Positions 46,722 through 55,209 of a stretch of 56,424 nucleotides of DNA are shown here, one piece after another. Made by a program: the position numbers and the translations under genes. This DNA comes from Candidatus Gastranaerophilales bacterium. Its GTDB lineage: Bacteria > Cyanobacteriota > Vampirovibrionia > Gastranaerophilales > Gastranaerophilaceae. Numbering within the stretch: position 1 is the first letter of the stretch; every line of letters begins with the position of its first letter. The notes under the pieces are model-generated. The model made no database searches. It worked only from the letters and a program-made list of their open reading frames with translations, and was not told the DNA's origin. Where the stretch lies: assembly GCA_944323535.1 (NCBI GenBank), contig CALUSW010000004.1, positions 1 through 56,424 on the forward strand, in the 5' to 3' direction.

Positions 46722-47632
46722 CTGTTTTATGCGGCGGAATGTCAAGTGAAAGAGATGTCTCGCTGCGCTCCGGAAAAAATGTATACGAGTCACTTAAAAG
46801 ACTCGGGTATATAAACGCAGAATTAATTGATGTTGACAAAAATATCGCAAAAACACTATCTGATAAAAATATAGAAGCCGCTTTTAACGTTCTTCATGGA
46901 AAATACGGAGAAGACGGCTGTATACAAGGGATACTCGAAATACTTAAAATTCCATACACAGGAAGCGGTGTTATGTCAAGTTCTATTTGTATGAACAAAG
47001 AATACACAAAAAGAATACTTTCAACCTGCAGTGAAATTCCTTTAATAAAATCTGTATTAATAAAAAAATTTGATAATTTATACGAAAAATGCAAAGAATT
47101 AAAATATCCTTTAATTACAAAGCCTGTCTGTGAAGGATCAAGTTTTGGAATTACAAAGGTAAATAGCGAAAGTGAACTTGAAAATGCATATAAAATAGCA
47201 GCAAAATATAATAATGATGTTCTTGTTGAAGAATTTATAGACGGATTTTTTATTACCGTCGGAGTACTGGAAAAAGACGGAAAAGCTTTTGCCACCGAAA
47301 TTCTTGAAATAAGACCAAAGAATGAATGGTATGATTTTGAAGCAAAATATACAAAAGGAATGTCAGAATTTATTGTACCGTCTAAATCTCTTACTGAAGA
47401 GAGCACAAAAAATATAAAAGAACTTGCAGTTAAGGCACATGTTACAGCCGGCTGCAGCGGTGTATCCAGAATTGATTTTATGGTAAAAGACGATAAGCCG
47501 TATTTTTTAGAAATAAATACAAGCCCGGGAATGACCGATATCAGCGACTTACCTGCTCAGGCAAATGCAATGGGAATTAACTATGATGAACTGGTACTGT
47601 TAATATTAAATAGTGCAGGGCTCAATAAATAA
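46676..47632 (+). CDS. ddl: D-alanine-D-alanine ligase
   Basis: 318 residues, ATP-grasp enzyme that joins two D-Ala for peptidoglycan precursor. Seen: VLCGGMSSERDVSLRSG at the N-terminus, FNVLHGKYGEDGCIQGILE, IPYTGSGV, PLITKPVCEGSSFGITKV (ATP-grasp lysine), VLVEEFIDG and the metal/substrate segment FLEINTSPGMTD. The start ATG lies inside murB (46-bp overlap) and the stop abuts ftsQ. A Lys/Asn-rich first ten residues may be slightly over-extended. Confidence 0.96.
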   Translation: MGINDFKKYPNNTKIAVLCGGMSSERDVSLRSGKNVYESLKRLGYINAELIDVDKNIAKTLSDKNIEAAFNVLHGKYGEDGCIQGILEILKIPYTGSGVMSSSICMNKEYTKRILSTCSEIPLIKSVLIKKFDNLYEKCKELKYPLITKPVCEGSSFGITKVNSESELENAYKIAAKYNNDVLVEEFIDGFFITVGVLEKDGKAFATEILEIRPKNEWYDFEAKYTKGMSEFIVPSKSLTEESTKNIKELAVKAHVTAGCSGVSRIDFMVKDDKPYFLEINTSPGMTDISDLPAQANAMGINYDELVLLILNSAGLNK

Positions 47633-48478
47633 ATGTCAGATGAATATATAATACAAAGAAGAATAAAGCATCAAAAACTTCGCCGAAAAGCCAGGCGGGG
47701 TGAGATAATGCTGAGAAGAACATATAAATTTGTAAGATTCGTATTCATAATTTTTATTTTCTATTTCGTATACAGAATTTCAATTTGTCATTACTGGTAT
47801 TTAAGCTCTAACATTTATAACGAACCCTTAGGTAAACACATTGAAATATTGGGCAATGACATAGTTTCGGAAAACAAAATATTAAAAACCCTGAAAAGTT
47901 TTCCTGTTGAAAAAAAACCTTTATATATGACAGATCCGGCACCGATATCAAATAAAATAGAAGAACTGACTCCAATAAAAAGAGCCTACGTAAGAAGATA
48001 TTGGCTGCCGGCAAGATATCTTATTATGGTGGAAGAGGTCACGCCGGCAATTGAAATTGCACCCTCAGAGGACGCACCTTCCGTTGCGGCGCTGGCTTTT
48101 ACCGGTGAACTTATAACAAGGGAGTATCTTCCCCTAAAGAGCAGCTTTAACACCGCAAAGATATTAAGTTACGGAACTAAAGGCGACGATTACGAGAACT
48201 GGAACATTGAAAAAATAAATAACTTATACAAACTTTTTGTACTTCTGGAAGAATATTCCGGTGAAAAAGTTATGTTTATAGATTTAAGAATTCCCCATAA
48301 TGCTTTTGCTCAGCTTGAGAGTGTAAAAATAAGACTCGGAGAAATTGACCCGTCTGTATTTGAACGAATAAAAGCTATACATGATATATTGCCTGCAATT
48401 AGCGATTTGAAACTAAAAACACAATATATAGATTTGTCATGGAAAAATACACAATATATAAAAGAAATTGAAAATTAA
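47633..48478 (+). CDS. ftsQ: cell-division protein FtsQ/DivIB
   Basis: 281 residues: basic cytoplasmic N-terminus (RRIKHQKLRRKARRGE), one membrane helix (about 31-48), a POTRA domain (about 65-135, IEILGNDIVSENKILKTL, then IKRAYVRRYWLPARYLIMVEE), and a beta domain to the end. It is a bitopic divisome protein that recruits FtsB/FtsL. The order murC-murB-ddl-ftsQ is typical of a division/cell-wall cluster, but ftsA and ftsZ do not follow. It is the last gene of the run, and its stop overlaps the convergent calpain gene by 4 bp. Confidence 0.85.
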   Translation: MSDEYIIQRRIKHQKLRRKARRGEIMLRRTYKFVRFVFIIFIFYFVYRISICHYWYLSSNIYNEPLGKHIEILGNDIVSENKILKTLKSFPVEKKPLYMTDPAPISNKIEELTPIKRAYVRRYWLPARYLIMVEEVTPAIEIAPSEDAPSVAALAFTGELITREYLPLKSSFNTAKILSYGTKGDDYENWNIEKINNLYKLFVLLEEYSGEKVMFIDLRIPHNAFAQLESVKIRLGEIDPSVFERIKAIHDILPAISDLKLKTQYIDLSWKNTQYIKEIEN

Positions 48479-48990
48479 TTTAATTCATAATAAGCAATGC
48501 CCGAAACATATTTGCTAATTTCATCCTTTTCAAAAGTAACTTCGACAGATGTATCCCAAGGATTAACAAGAACAACATTATTTCCTTGAACTTCTTTAAT
48601 ACTCCAAGAATGCGAACTATTTGTCAATACAACATTCTCTCCGTTTATATCTTTTGCAATTATTGGAGATGACGGCACCAAATCATCGTCACCATTCCAA
48701 AAACTTATTGTTGCACAATAGTTTTCAGGATTTTTTTCTAATAAGTCATATACATAATCCATATTGCTTTTAAACAAATATGTTAAGCCGGGAATTTTCC
48801 TTAAAATTGAAGATAAAAAATCATCTTTATAAGCCAAATGTTCACAATTATACTGATGTTTAGATATATCACCCGTAAGTAAATAGACAGCATCTTTCAT
48901 AATTCCGCCGCTAATAGAAGTTTCTCCTTCAATAGCCGCTTGTTTTATAAAGTCAGGAGCCTCAGTCTGCCCCGAGCGAATTTTATTCAT
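48475..48990 (-). CDS. calpain-like cysteine protease, C-terminal half (frameshifted)
   Basis: 171 residues from the first ATG; the frame stays open upstream of it as far as an A run at 49055-49060 (minus strand). Contains the remaining two triad residues of calpain: H127 in SHSWSIKEV and N143 in LVNPWD. Upstream of the ATG the same frame reads KGDDDVILFEIAYRK, a segment typical of calpains, but that part is joined to the N-terminal half only by a one-base frameshift. Without the N-terminal half this chain lacks the catalytic Cys. The two halves should be read as one gene (48475-49847) of about 457 residues. Confidence 0.7.
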   Translation of the reverse strand: MNKIRSGQTEAPDFIKQAAIEGETSISGGIMKDAVYLLTGDISKHQYNCEHLAYKDDFLSSILRKIPGLTYLFKSNMDYVYDLLEKNPENYCATISFWNGDDDLVPSSPIIAKDINGENVVLTNSSHSWSIKEVQGNNVVLVNPWDTSVEVTFEKDEISKYVSGIAYYELN

Positions 48991-49004
48991 AATTTTTCTA
49001 TATG

Positions 49005-49847
49005 CTATTTCAAAAAGGATAACATCATCATCGCCTTTAGCATATTTCCCGTTATTTTTTCGTCGAACATTTCTTCTTTTGTAACTTTCACAGAGGTATC
49101 CACACCTTTAAAATTAATAGAAAAATCACCGTTCTGGTCAATTTTCACAGCATTATTTAATAGTTTTTCGCCATTTTTCGAAAAACTTAAACTCGTTAAA
49201 GTGGCAATAAGCCAGCAATCGCCCAAAGATCCCTGACTTGTTTCATCTATTTTTTTATTAATATCAAATTGATAATTTTCACTTAAAATATATTTGTCTT
49301 CTATATCAGATAACTTATTACCTGTTGTCACCAAAAATAACAATTGCACAAGATTATCAGAATTTATAGAAGAAATCCCTTCATTTGCAATTTTATTAAT
49401 TAAAGAAGAAGAAGTTTTGGTACTGACGGCCTGTTCTATTATATCATTCATTCCGGAGAAAAAAGCCGCAACATTCTTTTCACAGTTAGAAAAAGTTTTA
49501 TCGGAAGGAAATGAATTTTCAATCTGCGTTTCCGATACAATAATACTTCCATAAGACGTCCTTAAATAATAATTGCCATCTTCAAATACAACAGAATCAT
49601 TCAAAAGTTCCAAAACTTTATTTTTATCTTCAACTGATAAATTTTCATAAGCATCAGACAATGCAGAAAAATCTTCATTTTGAAAATATTCACTATAGTC
49701 TTCATAAAAGATTTCCTGATTTTCGGAATCATCTTGTATTTTGAATACAGATAAACAATCCTGGTCAATATTATCACCAGATAAATATATATTTGACAAA
49801 GATGAATTATAATTTTCTCTTTGTATAGACTCACTAATATATGTCAT
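49005..49847 (-). CDS. calpain-like cysteine protease, N-terminal half (frameshifted)
   Basis: 280 residues. The C2-family catalytic Cys is C211 in QGSLGDCWLIATLTSLS, a near-perfect calpain motif. The first 200 residues are acidic and Ser/Asn-rich, with no signal peptide, so it may be cytosolic or leave by a non-classical route. The frame then stops early with MLKAMMMLSFLK after DEKITGN. One extra A in the A6 run (49055-49060) would give DEKNNGKYAKGDDD and join the 48475 half. Calpain-like proteases are sporadic in bacteria and known from some Cyanobacteria. Whether this copy is a pseudogene, phase-variable or an assembly error is open. Confidence 0.75.
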   Translation of the reverse strand: MTYISESIQRENYNSSLSNIYLSGDNIDQDCLSVFKIQDDSENQEIFYEDYSEYFQNEDFSALSDAYENLSVEDKNKVLELLNDSVVFEDGNYYLRTSYGSIIVSETQIENSFPSDKTFSNCEKNVAAFFSGMNDIIEQAVSTKTSSSLINKIANEGISSINSDNLVQLLFLVTTGNKLSDIEDKYILSENYQFDINKKIDETSQGSLGDCWLIATLTSLSFSKNGEKLLNNAVKIDQNGDFSINFKGVDTSVKVTKEEMFDEKITGNMLKAMMMLSFLK

Positions 49848-49910
49848 TTATTCTCTCTTAATTCTTATATATATATTAAAAAATTTTTTTTATTAAAATT
49901 GCGTTTTCTA

Positions 49911-49942
49911 TTGTAAAAAAAATTTTTTTATTCTAATATAAT
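49911..49942 (+). promoter_or_regulatory. candidate promoter of the rpsE operon
   Basis: TATAAT at 49937-49942 with TTGTAA at 49911-49916, a 20-bp spacer that is longer than ideal. The following 115 bases before rpsE hold no gene. The leader may carry a ribosomal-protein feedback site, but I see no strong structure. Confidence 0.3.
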
Positions 49943-50058
49943 ATAGTCAGAAAATTTAAATCCAAATCATAACATGCGAAAGGCTTCTTTATACAAAATA
50001 AAAGGCTGTTTACATGTTTTTTTATTTTTAAGGATTAAAACAAAGAAAGGCAAATACA

Positions 50059-50598
50059 GTGGAAGAAACAAAAACTAAAAGTAAAAAAAGAAAAATTGAA
50101 ACTACAACCGAACCCCAGCAAAATGAATGGAAAGAACAAGTTATTCAGGTAAGAAGAGTAACAAAAGTTGTAAAAGGCGGTAAAAAGCTTAGTTTTAGAG
50201 CAATTGTTGTAGTCGGAAATAAAAACGGACAGGTTGGTGTCGGCTGTGCTAAAGCATCTGAAGTTATAGTTGCAATACAAAAAGCTGTTGCAGACGGCAG
50301 AAAAAATTTAATCAACGTTCCTATATTTAAAACAACAATTCCACATCCTATAACGGGTCGTTCCGGAGCAGGCAGCGTAATGCTAAAACCGGCATCACAG
50401 GGTACCGGAGTTATCGCAGGCGGCGCAGTTCGTGCAGTTCTTGAACTTGCCGGAATTGAAAATATATTAAGCAAATCATTAGGTTCAAAATCACCGTTAA
50501 ATGCTGCAAATGCGACATTAAACGCTCTTTTAGATTTAAAACCGTTTGATGTTGTTGCAAAAAGACGCGGTTTATCATTAAAAAATATGCTAAATTAA
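50059..50598 (+). CDS. rpsE: 30S ribosomal protein S5
   Basis: 179 residues; GTG start at 50059 after AGAAAGG. The S5 N-terminal double-stranded-RNA-binding domain ([37 protein letters not shown]) is followed by the C-terminal fold ([34 protein letters not shown]). A Lys/Thr-rich lead of about 20 residues is added. S5 stabilises the decoding centre. It begins a run that matches the end of the spc operon, but the usual preceding genes (rplF, rplR) are absent and a minus-strand calpain gene lies upstream. Confidence 0.98.
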   Translation: MEETKTKSKKRKIETTTEPQQNEWKEQVIQVRRVTKVVKGGKKLSFRAIVVVGNKNGQVGVGCAKASEVIVAIQKAVADGRKNLINVPIFKTTIPHPITGRSGAGSVMLKPASQGTGVIAGGAVRAVLELAGIENILSKSLGSKSPLNAANATLNALLDLKPFDVVAKRRGLSLKNMLN

Positions 50599-50610
50599 GA
50601 GGATTAAACA

Positions 50611-50793
50611 ATGGCAAATAAAACTATAAAAATTACTTTAGTTAAGAGCCTTATCGGCTCAACCGAAAAACAGAGAAAAGTTGCAAAAGCTCTCGGCTTA
50701 ACTAAAAAAGATCAAACAGTAGAGCATGTTAACACACCTGTAATTCAGGGAATGGTTAACGCAATACCGCATTTATTAAAAGTAGCCGAGTAA
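50611..50793 (+). CDS. rpmD: 50S ribosomal protein L30
   Basis: 60 residues, standard for bacterial L30: IKITLVKSLIGSTEKQRKVAKALGL with QTVEHVNTPVIQGMVNAI. It lies 12 bp after rpsE with a GAGGATT site and 18 bp before rplO, in conserved order. Confidence 0.97.
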   Translation: MANKTIKITLVKSLIGSTEKQRKVAKALGLTKKDQTVEHVNTPVIQGMVNAIPHLLKVAE

Positions 50794-50811
50794 TAAGAAA
50801 GGTAATCTAAA

Positions 50812-51264
50812 ATGTCAGAAAGAATAAAATTAGAAGATTTAAGACCGGCTGAAGGTTCAACCGGTAAAATAAAAAGAGTAGGACGCGGAAGATCATCAGG
50901 AATGGGAAAAACATCTTGCCGCGGTAATAACGGAGAAGGACAAAGAGCCGGAAGATCTTCAAAAAGAGGGTTTGAAGGCGGACAGATGCCGGGATACAGA
51001 CAAATGCCAAAGTTAAAGGGTTTCAAAAACTTTAATGCGATTAACTATGCACAAATTAATGTCGGTGAACTGGCTAATATAAAAGCTGATGAAATTTCAT
51101 TAGAATCATTAAAGGCTGAGGGCAAAGTATCAGTAAAAGCTCAAGCATTAAGAGTACTTGGCAACGGAGAAATAAATAAAGCAGTTACTGTAAATGCAAG
51201 ATATTTTACACAATCAGCAAAAGAAAAAATTGAAAAAGCAGGCGGAAAGGTACAGTTAGTATAA
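50812..51264 (+). CDS. rplO: 50S ribosomal protein L15
   Basis: 150 residues. N-terminal LEDLRPAEGSTGKIKRVGRGRSSGMGKTSCRGNNGEGQRAG and GFEGGQMPGYRQMPKLKGF are hallmark L15 sequence; the C-terminus folds with KVSVKAQALRVLG and KEKIEKAGGKVQLV. Its TAA stop overlaps the secY ATG by one base, so translation is coupled. Confidence 0.98.
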   Translation: MSERIKLEDLRPAEGSTGKIKRVGRGRSSGMGKTSCRGNNGEGQRAGRSSKRGFEGGQMPGYRQMPKLKGFKNFNAINYAQINVGELANIKADEISLESLKAEGKVSVKAQALRVLGNGEINKAVTVNARYFTQSAKEKIEKAGGKVQLV

Positions 51265-52607
51265 TGCAGCAATACACACCAAGCCAGCAAAATTTACAAG
51301 CTATGCTGTCAAATCTGAATATTGCCGGACTAAAAACAAAAATCATATTTACTCTTGCAATGATAATGGTTTTTCGTTTATGCGCACAGCTTCCCTTATT
51401 TGGTATTGATTCAACAAGTTTTGCAAATCTGGCGGCTACAAATAATCTGATAGGCTTTTTGGATATGTTTTCGGGCGGTGCGCTTGGAAATGTTTCCATA
51501 ATTGCTTTAGGTATAGGTCCTTATATTACAGCTTCTATTATAATGCAGCTTCTGGCTGTTGTAATTCCTCATCTTGAGCAGCTGCAAAAAGAAGAAGGTG
51601 AAGCAGGCAGAAGAAAATTATCACAATATACACGTATTTTTACAATAGTAATAGCTGCAATTCAATCAGTTGTTTTTGTAATATATTTACTTAAAACGGC
51701 CCGCGGTGTTATTATGCCTGATGTAAATATTTTCGCGTTTGCTATAGGCTCTGTCATCATTCTAACGGCAGGTTCCGCTTTCACAATGTGGATGGCTGAA
51801 TTAATGACAGAAAGAGGTATCGGAAACGGAGCTTCAATGCTTATCTTCTGCGGTATTATTTCTAAAATACCTTTTTATACAAGCCAGACAGCAACCTTAG
51901 TAAGCGGTAATTCTTCACTGCAGCCCGGTTTGTTTTTACTATTATTAATATTTTTTGCAACAATGATTTTTATAGTTATAATGCAGGAAGCAGCAAGAAA
52001 AGTTATAATAGTAAATCCCAGAAGACAGGTCGGAAACAAAGTGTATGGCGGTACAAACACCTTTATTCCGTTCAAACTAAATCCGGGCGGTGTTATGCCG
52101 ATTATCTTTGCAATAGCTATTTTATTATTTCCAACGACAATATTGGGTTTAGTCGGACAGTCAAACATAAGTAATGATACTTTAAGAAATATAATTGTAT
52201 CATTATCAAACTTTTTAAGTCCTTCAGGATGGGCATATAATGCAGTTTATTTCCTGTTAATATTTGGATTAACTTTCTTTTATGCATCGATTATTCCTAA
52301 TTTGCAGCCGAAGGAAATAGCAACAAACCTGAAAAAATACGGTTCATCAATACCCGGTATAAAACCGGGACGCCCTACAGCCGAAGCACTTGATAAAATA
52401 TTGAGTAAAACAACCTTTATAGGTGCATCAGGTTTGGCAATTATAGCATTAATTCCTTCTATTGCTTGTCATATAACCGGTATAACAACATTGCAAGGAA
52501 TTGGAGCCACTTCATTAATAATTATGGTAGGTGTTGCACTTGATTTTATAAACCAGGTCAGAACAAACCTCTTGCCAAAAAATTATGAAAGCTTTTTAAG
52601 ACAATAA
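51264..52607 (+). CDS. secY: Sec translocase subunit SecY
   Basis: 447 residues, ten membrane helices. Seen: FTLAMIMVFRLCAQLPLFGIDS, GIGPYITASIIMQLL, IPHLEQLQKEEGEAGRRKLSQYTR, RGIGNGASMLIFCGI and KKYGSSIPGIKPGRPTAE. It forms the protein-conducting channel for the secreted proteins in this window (VWA proteins, TolC). A terminator with T run follows at 52653-52680, before adk, which is unlike the continuous secY-adk arrangement of many bacteria. Confidence 0.98.
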   Translation: MQQYTPSQQNLQAMLSNLNIAGLKTKIIFTLAMIMVFRLCAQLPLFGIDSTSFANLAATNNLIGFLDMFSGGALGNVSIIALGIGPYITASIIMQLLAVVIPHLEQLQKEEGEAGRRKLSQYTRIFTIVIAAIQSVVFVIYLLKTARGVIMPDVNIFAFAIGSVIILTAGSAFTMWMAELMTERGIGNGASMLIFCGIISKIPFYTSQTATLVSGNSSLQPGLFLLLLIFFATMIFIVIMQEAARKVIIVNPRRQVGNKVYGGTNTFIPFKLNPGGVMPIIFAIAILLFPTTILGLVGQSNISNDTLRNIIVSLSNFLSPSGWAYNAVYFLLIFGLTFFYASIIPNLQPKEIATNLKKYGSSIPGIKPGRPTAEALDKILSKTTFIGASGLAIIALIPSIACHITGITTLQGIGATSLIIMVGVALDFINQVRTNLLPKNYESFLRQ

Positions 52608-52652
52608 AAATAAGTCAAAATAATTTTAGCAATAAACTTAAATATACAAATT

Positions 52653-52680
52653 AAAATGAGCTTTAACCGGCTCATTTTTT
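52653..52680 (+). terminator. terminator after secY
   Basis: AAAATGAGC-TTTAACCG-GCTCATTTT is a perfect 9-bp stem with an 8-nt loop and continues into T residues, 46 bases after the secY stop. It separates the rpsE-secY unit from adk-map. Confidence 0.88.
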
Positions 52681-52698
52681 ATGCAAAAAAATTTGATA

Positions 52699-52707
52699 TG
52701 GTATAAT
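52699..52707 (+). promoter_or_regulatory. extended -10 promoter of adk
   Basis: TGG-TATAAT (TG at 52699-52700, TATAAT at 52702-52707) is an extended -10 element 35 bp before the adk ATG. No convincing -35 is present, consistent with extended -10 use. The adk-map-DUF151 run can thus be transcribed apart from secY. Confidence 0.55.
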
Positions 52708-52741
52708 TAATTAGAAAAATATTAAATTTACAGGTGAAAAA

Positions 52742-53413
52742 ATGAAACAAGAATTTATTTTTATTGGTCCTCCGGGAAGCGGAAAAGGCACGCAAACAAA
52801 ATTATTATCTAAAGATTATAATCTTCCGCATATTGATACAGGCTCCCTGTTAAGAGAAGAAGTATCATCCGGAAGTGAAAACGGGAAACTCGCAAACAGT
52901 TTTATGGAAAAAGGACAGCTTGTTCCCATTGAGCTTGTTTCCCAAATTATAAAAAACAGGCTTTTAAAAGATGATTGTAAAAACGGATTTATTCTTGACG
53001 GATATCCGAGAAGTCTTGAACAAGCAGAGGCTCTTGATAATATACTAAAAGAAGTAAATTCGGATACAAATATTAACCTGCAGGCATTCTATTTTAATGT
53101 CCCCGAAGAAAGATTAATAGAAAGACTTGTCAACCGCCGTTCATGTCCAAGATGCGGAACAATATATAATCTAAAAACAATGAATTTAAAAAACAAAGAA
53201 ATATGTGAAAATTGCGGAAGCAAATTAGTCCAAAGAGATGACGATACCGAAGAAATTGCAAGAAAAAGATTTGATACCTATTTTGCACAAACTGAGCCGC
53301 TAATTGAATTTTACAAAAAAAGAGGAATATTAACAGAATTGGATGCAAGTTTATCCATTGAGGAAATATACAAAAATTTAACCGGAGCAATAAAAAACTA
53401 TGTCAATTCATAG
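52742..53413 (+). CDS. adk: adenylate kinase
   Basis: 223 residues, long-form kinase that interconverts AMP, ADP and ATP. P-loop GPPGSGKGTQT (about 8-18), HIDTGSLLREEV, GFILDGYPRS and a zinc-finger-type LID with CPRCGTIYNL and CENCGSKLVQRDDD (four Cys). The second half has RKRFDTYFAQTEPL. It overlaps map by 14 bp. Classical position in the spc operon after secY. Confidence 0.98.
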   Translation: MKQEFIFIGPPGSGKGTQTKLLSKDYNLPHIDTGSLLREEVSSGSENGKLANSFMEKGQLVPIELVSQIIKNRLLKDDCKNGFILDGYPRSLEQAEALDNILKEVNSDTNINLQAFYFNVPEERLIERLVNRRSCPRCGTIYNLKTMNLKNKEICENCGSKLVQRDDDTEEIARKRFDTYFAQTEPLIEFYKKRGILTELDASLSIEEIYKNLTGAIKNYVNS

Positions 53414-54152
53414 AAAATCGAAACACGATATAAATTTAATGAAACAGGCTGGCAATATTGTAGCACTGGTTCATGCTGCAATGAAAGAAGCCGTAAAAGA
53501 GGGGATTACAACGCAGGAACTTAATGATATCGCATATAAAATTATAAAACAAAATAAAGCTGACCCGACATTTCTGGGTTACCACGGCTTTCCTGCAACA
53601 ATTTGTGCTTCAGTAAATGAACAGGTGGTACATGGATTTCCTTCAAATAATGTTATTTTAAAAAGCGGAGACATAATAAGTATAGATGTTGGCGCAACTT
53701 ATAAAGGATTTGTAGGTGACAGTGCCTGGACATATCCTGTTGGTGACATTTCTGATGAAAAGAAAAAACTTCTTAGGGCTACGGAGGAATCTTTATTCGC
53801 CGGCCTCGAATTCATGAAAAGCGGCGAAAAACTTGAAAATGTTGCAGGAGCAATAGAAGATGTTGCAAAAAAATATAATCTGGGAATTGTAAGACAATAT
53901 GGCGGGCACGGAGTCGGAAGACAAATGCATGAAGAACCCTTTGTATATAATTACAGAACAAACTGCCCGCTTATACTCTTAAAAGGAATGACTATTGCAA
54001 TTGAACCAATGCTAAATTTAGGATGTGATGACGTTTATGTACTTGATGATGAATGGACAGTCGTAACAAAGGATCATAAACCATCAGCACACTTTGAACA
54101 CACCGTTCATGTTACGGATGACGGACCTGAGATACTGACAAAACTGTTATAA
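53400..54152 (+). CDS. map: methionine aminopeptidase, type I
   Basis: 250 residues, removes the initiator Met. Metal ligands are visible in order: H in GYHGFPATICASVNEQVVHG, D in SIDVGATYKG and FVGDSAW, H in GGHGVGRQMHEEP, E in TIAIEPML, and E of FEHTVHVTDDGPEIL. It starts inside the last 14 bp of adk, so translation is coupled. After it the usual infA-rpmJ-rpsM genes are missing and a DUF151 gene follows instead. Confidence 0.97.
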   Translation: MSIHRKSKHDINLMKQAGNIVALVHAAMKEAVKEGITTQELNDIAYKIIKQNKADPTFLGYHGFPATICASVNEQVVHGFPSNNVILKSGDIISIDVGATYKGFVGDSAWTYPVGDISDEKKKLLRATEESLFAGLEFMKSGEKLENVAGAIEDVAKKYNLGIVRQYGGHGVGRQMHEEPFVYNYRTNCPLILLKGMTIAIEPMLNLGCDDVYVLDDEWTVVTKDHKPSAHFEHTVHVTDDGPEILTKLL

Positions 54153-54162
54153 GGAATAAAAA

Positions 54163-54672
54163 ATGATTGAAATGAAAGTTATGGGTATTGCTATAGATAC
54201 GGCAAGCGGCTCACCGATAATTGTATTAAATGATAAAGAAAATAGAAAGGCTCTGCCTATATGGATTGGCAGTGCAGAAGCAAGTGCAATTATAAGAAAA
54301 ATTGAAAACATAAAAGTTTTAAGACCTATGACACATGATTTAATAATAGATATTATTGAGAAAACAGGATATGAAATAAGCCGTGTAGAAATTAACGATG
54401 TTGAGAAAGAAACATATTATTCAACAATATTCCTTGCGAATGAAGCAGGAAATGAAATAGCAATAGATTCAAGACCTTCTGATGCAATAGCCGTTGCAAT
54501 AAGGGTTGATGCCCCTATATTTGTATCTGCAAAGGTTCTTGCTGATGGCAGTGTTTCCTGTGATAGTGAAAAGGATGAAGCGGAATCCCAAGAATTTAGA
54601 AATTTTATTCAAAGTATAAAACCGTCAGACTTTGAAAAGCTTCTTAAAGATGATAAGCAATCGGATCAATAA
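54163..54672 (+). CDS. DUF151/bifunctional-nuclease-domain protein
   Basis: 169 residues. The domain spans almost the whole chain: VLNDKENRKALPIWIGSAEASAI, RPMTHDLIIDIIEKTGYEISRVEI, IFLANEAGNEIAIDSRPSDAIAVAIRVDAPIFVS. DUF151 proteins include plant BBD nucleases and are common in Cyanobacteria and Actinobacteria. Nuclease activity has been reported for plant members only; here it is inferred by family. It lies 10 bp after map with a GGAA site, so it belongs to the adk-map operon. The acidic tail after 140 is poorly conserved. Confidence 0.9.
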   Translation: MIEMKVMGIAIDTASGSPIIVLNDKENRKALPIWIGSAEASAIIRKIENIKVLRPMTHDLIIDIIEKTGYEISRVEINDVEKETYYSTIFLANEAGNEIAIDSRPSDAIAVAIRVDAPIFVSAKVLADGSVSCDSEKDEAESQEFRNFIQSIKPSDFEKLLKDDKQSDQ

Positions 54673-54817
54673 ATTTTCTGCTGCTGTTATTGTTGACGTA
54701 TTTCTCAAATAACCTATTATTGTTATTTTTGAATAGTTTATTTGAGTAAAGCCCTTTAATTTGACATAACCCAACAATTGTATCATTACAAAATATATCT
54801 AATATGTATTTAATCAT
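54644..54817 (-). CDS. 57-residue open frame of unknown function
   Basis: ATG at 54817 follows AGGAAAGG (54823-54830) and reads MIKYILDIFCNDTIVGL and on to a basic, Asn-rich C-terminus (FKNNNNRLFEKYVNNNSS). It overlaps the end of the DUF151 gene by 29 bp on the opposite strand. No family is recognised. A good ribosome site is the main support; low-complexity Asn runs could be chance. Treat as possible. Confidence 0.35.
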   Translation of the reverse strand: MIKYILDIFCNDTIVGLCQIKGLYSNKLFKNNNNRLFEKYVNNNSSRKFIDPIAYHL

Positions 54818-54893
54818 ATACACCTTTCCTAATCCTTGATGTATAATCTTTAATGATAAATATAAAAAAGGCAAAAAAGAAAGGTATAAAATA

Positions 54894-55091
54894 ATGGGAA
54901 AAATTACAAAAGAAATGGGTTTAATTGAAATAGTTCAGAACTACCCCGAAACTATAGAAATATTTCAAAAATACGGCTTAGGCTGTATCGGGTGCGCTGC
55001 GGCAAGATTTGAAAACCTGGAAGCAGGTGCTAAAGTTCATGGTATAGATCCTGATAAAATGGTTGAAGAACTTAATGCAGCTATTGTTTAG
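54894..55091 (+). CDS. DUF1858-type small redox-disulfide protein
   Basis: 65 residues: MGLIEIVQNYPETIEIFQKYGLGCIGCAAARFENLEAGAKVHGID. The CxxC (CIGC, at about 31-34) is the hallmark of the small hybrid-cluster-associated DUF1858 family, thought to pair with redox partners. A good AAAGAAAGG site precedes the ATG, and a strong terminator at 55104-55147 follows, so it is probably a monocistronic gene. Partner is not in the window. Confidence 0.88.
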   Translation: MGKITKEMGLIEIVQNYPETIEIFQKYGLGCIGCAAARFENLEAGAKVHGIDPDKMVEELNAAIV

Positions 55092-55103
55092 TAATTTTTA
55101 AAA

Positions 55104-55147
55104 ATAAAAGAAAAAGAACTGAAATTAATTAGTTCTTTTTCTTTTAT
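55104..55147. terminator. long A/T-rich terminator hairpin
   Basis: A 17-bp arm (55104-55120, containing AAAAGAAAAAGAACT) pairs with 55131-55147 (AGTTCTTTTTCTTTT) around a 10-nt loop. It lies 12 bases after the DUF1858 stop; its symmetry makes it usable in both directions. Confidence 0.8.
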
Positions 55148-55209
55148 AAAAGCCCTAAGTATAATTTTTGAGTTAAAATACTCGCATTTATTTCTCTTAA
55201 TTATTGGAT

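Noticed and set aside
46894-47406. Long open frame of 170 codons antisense to ddl
   Set aside because: It lies wholly inside ddl, has no ribosome site, and its codons mirror ddl's; ddl carries all its catalytic motifs.
49055-49060. Programmed -1 ribosomal frameshift at the calpain A run
   Set aside because: The in-frame codons around the run (GAA AAA ATA) do not form an X XXY YYZ heptamer, and no clear stimulatory stem lies just downstream. Polymerase slippage, a real indel or an assembly error is more likely than programmed frameshifting.
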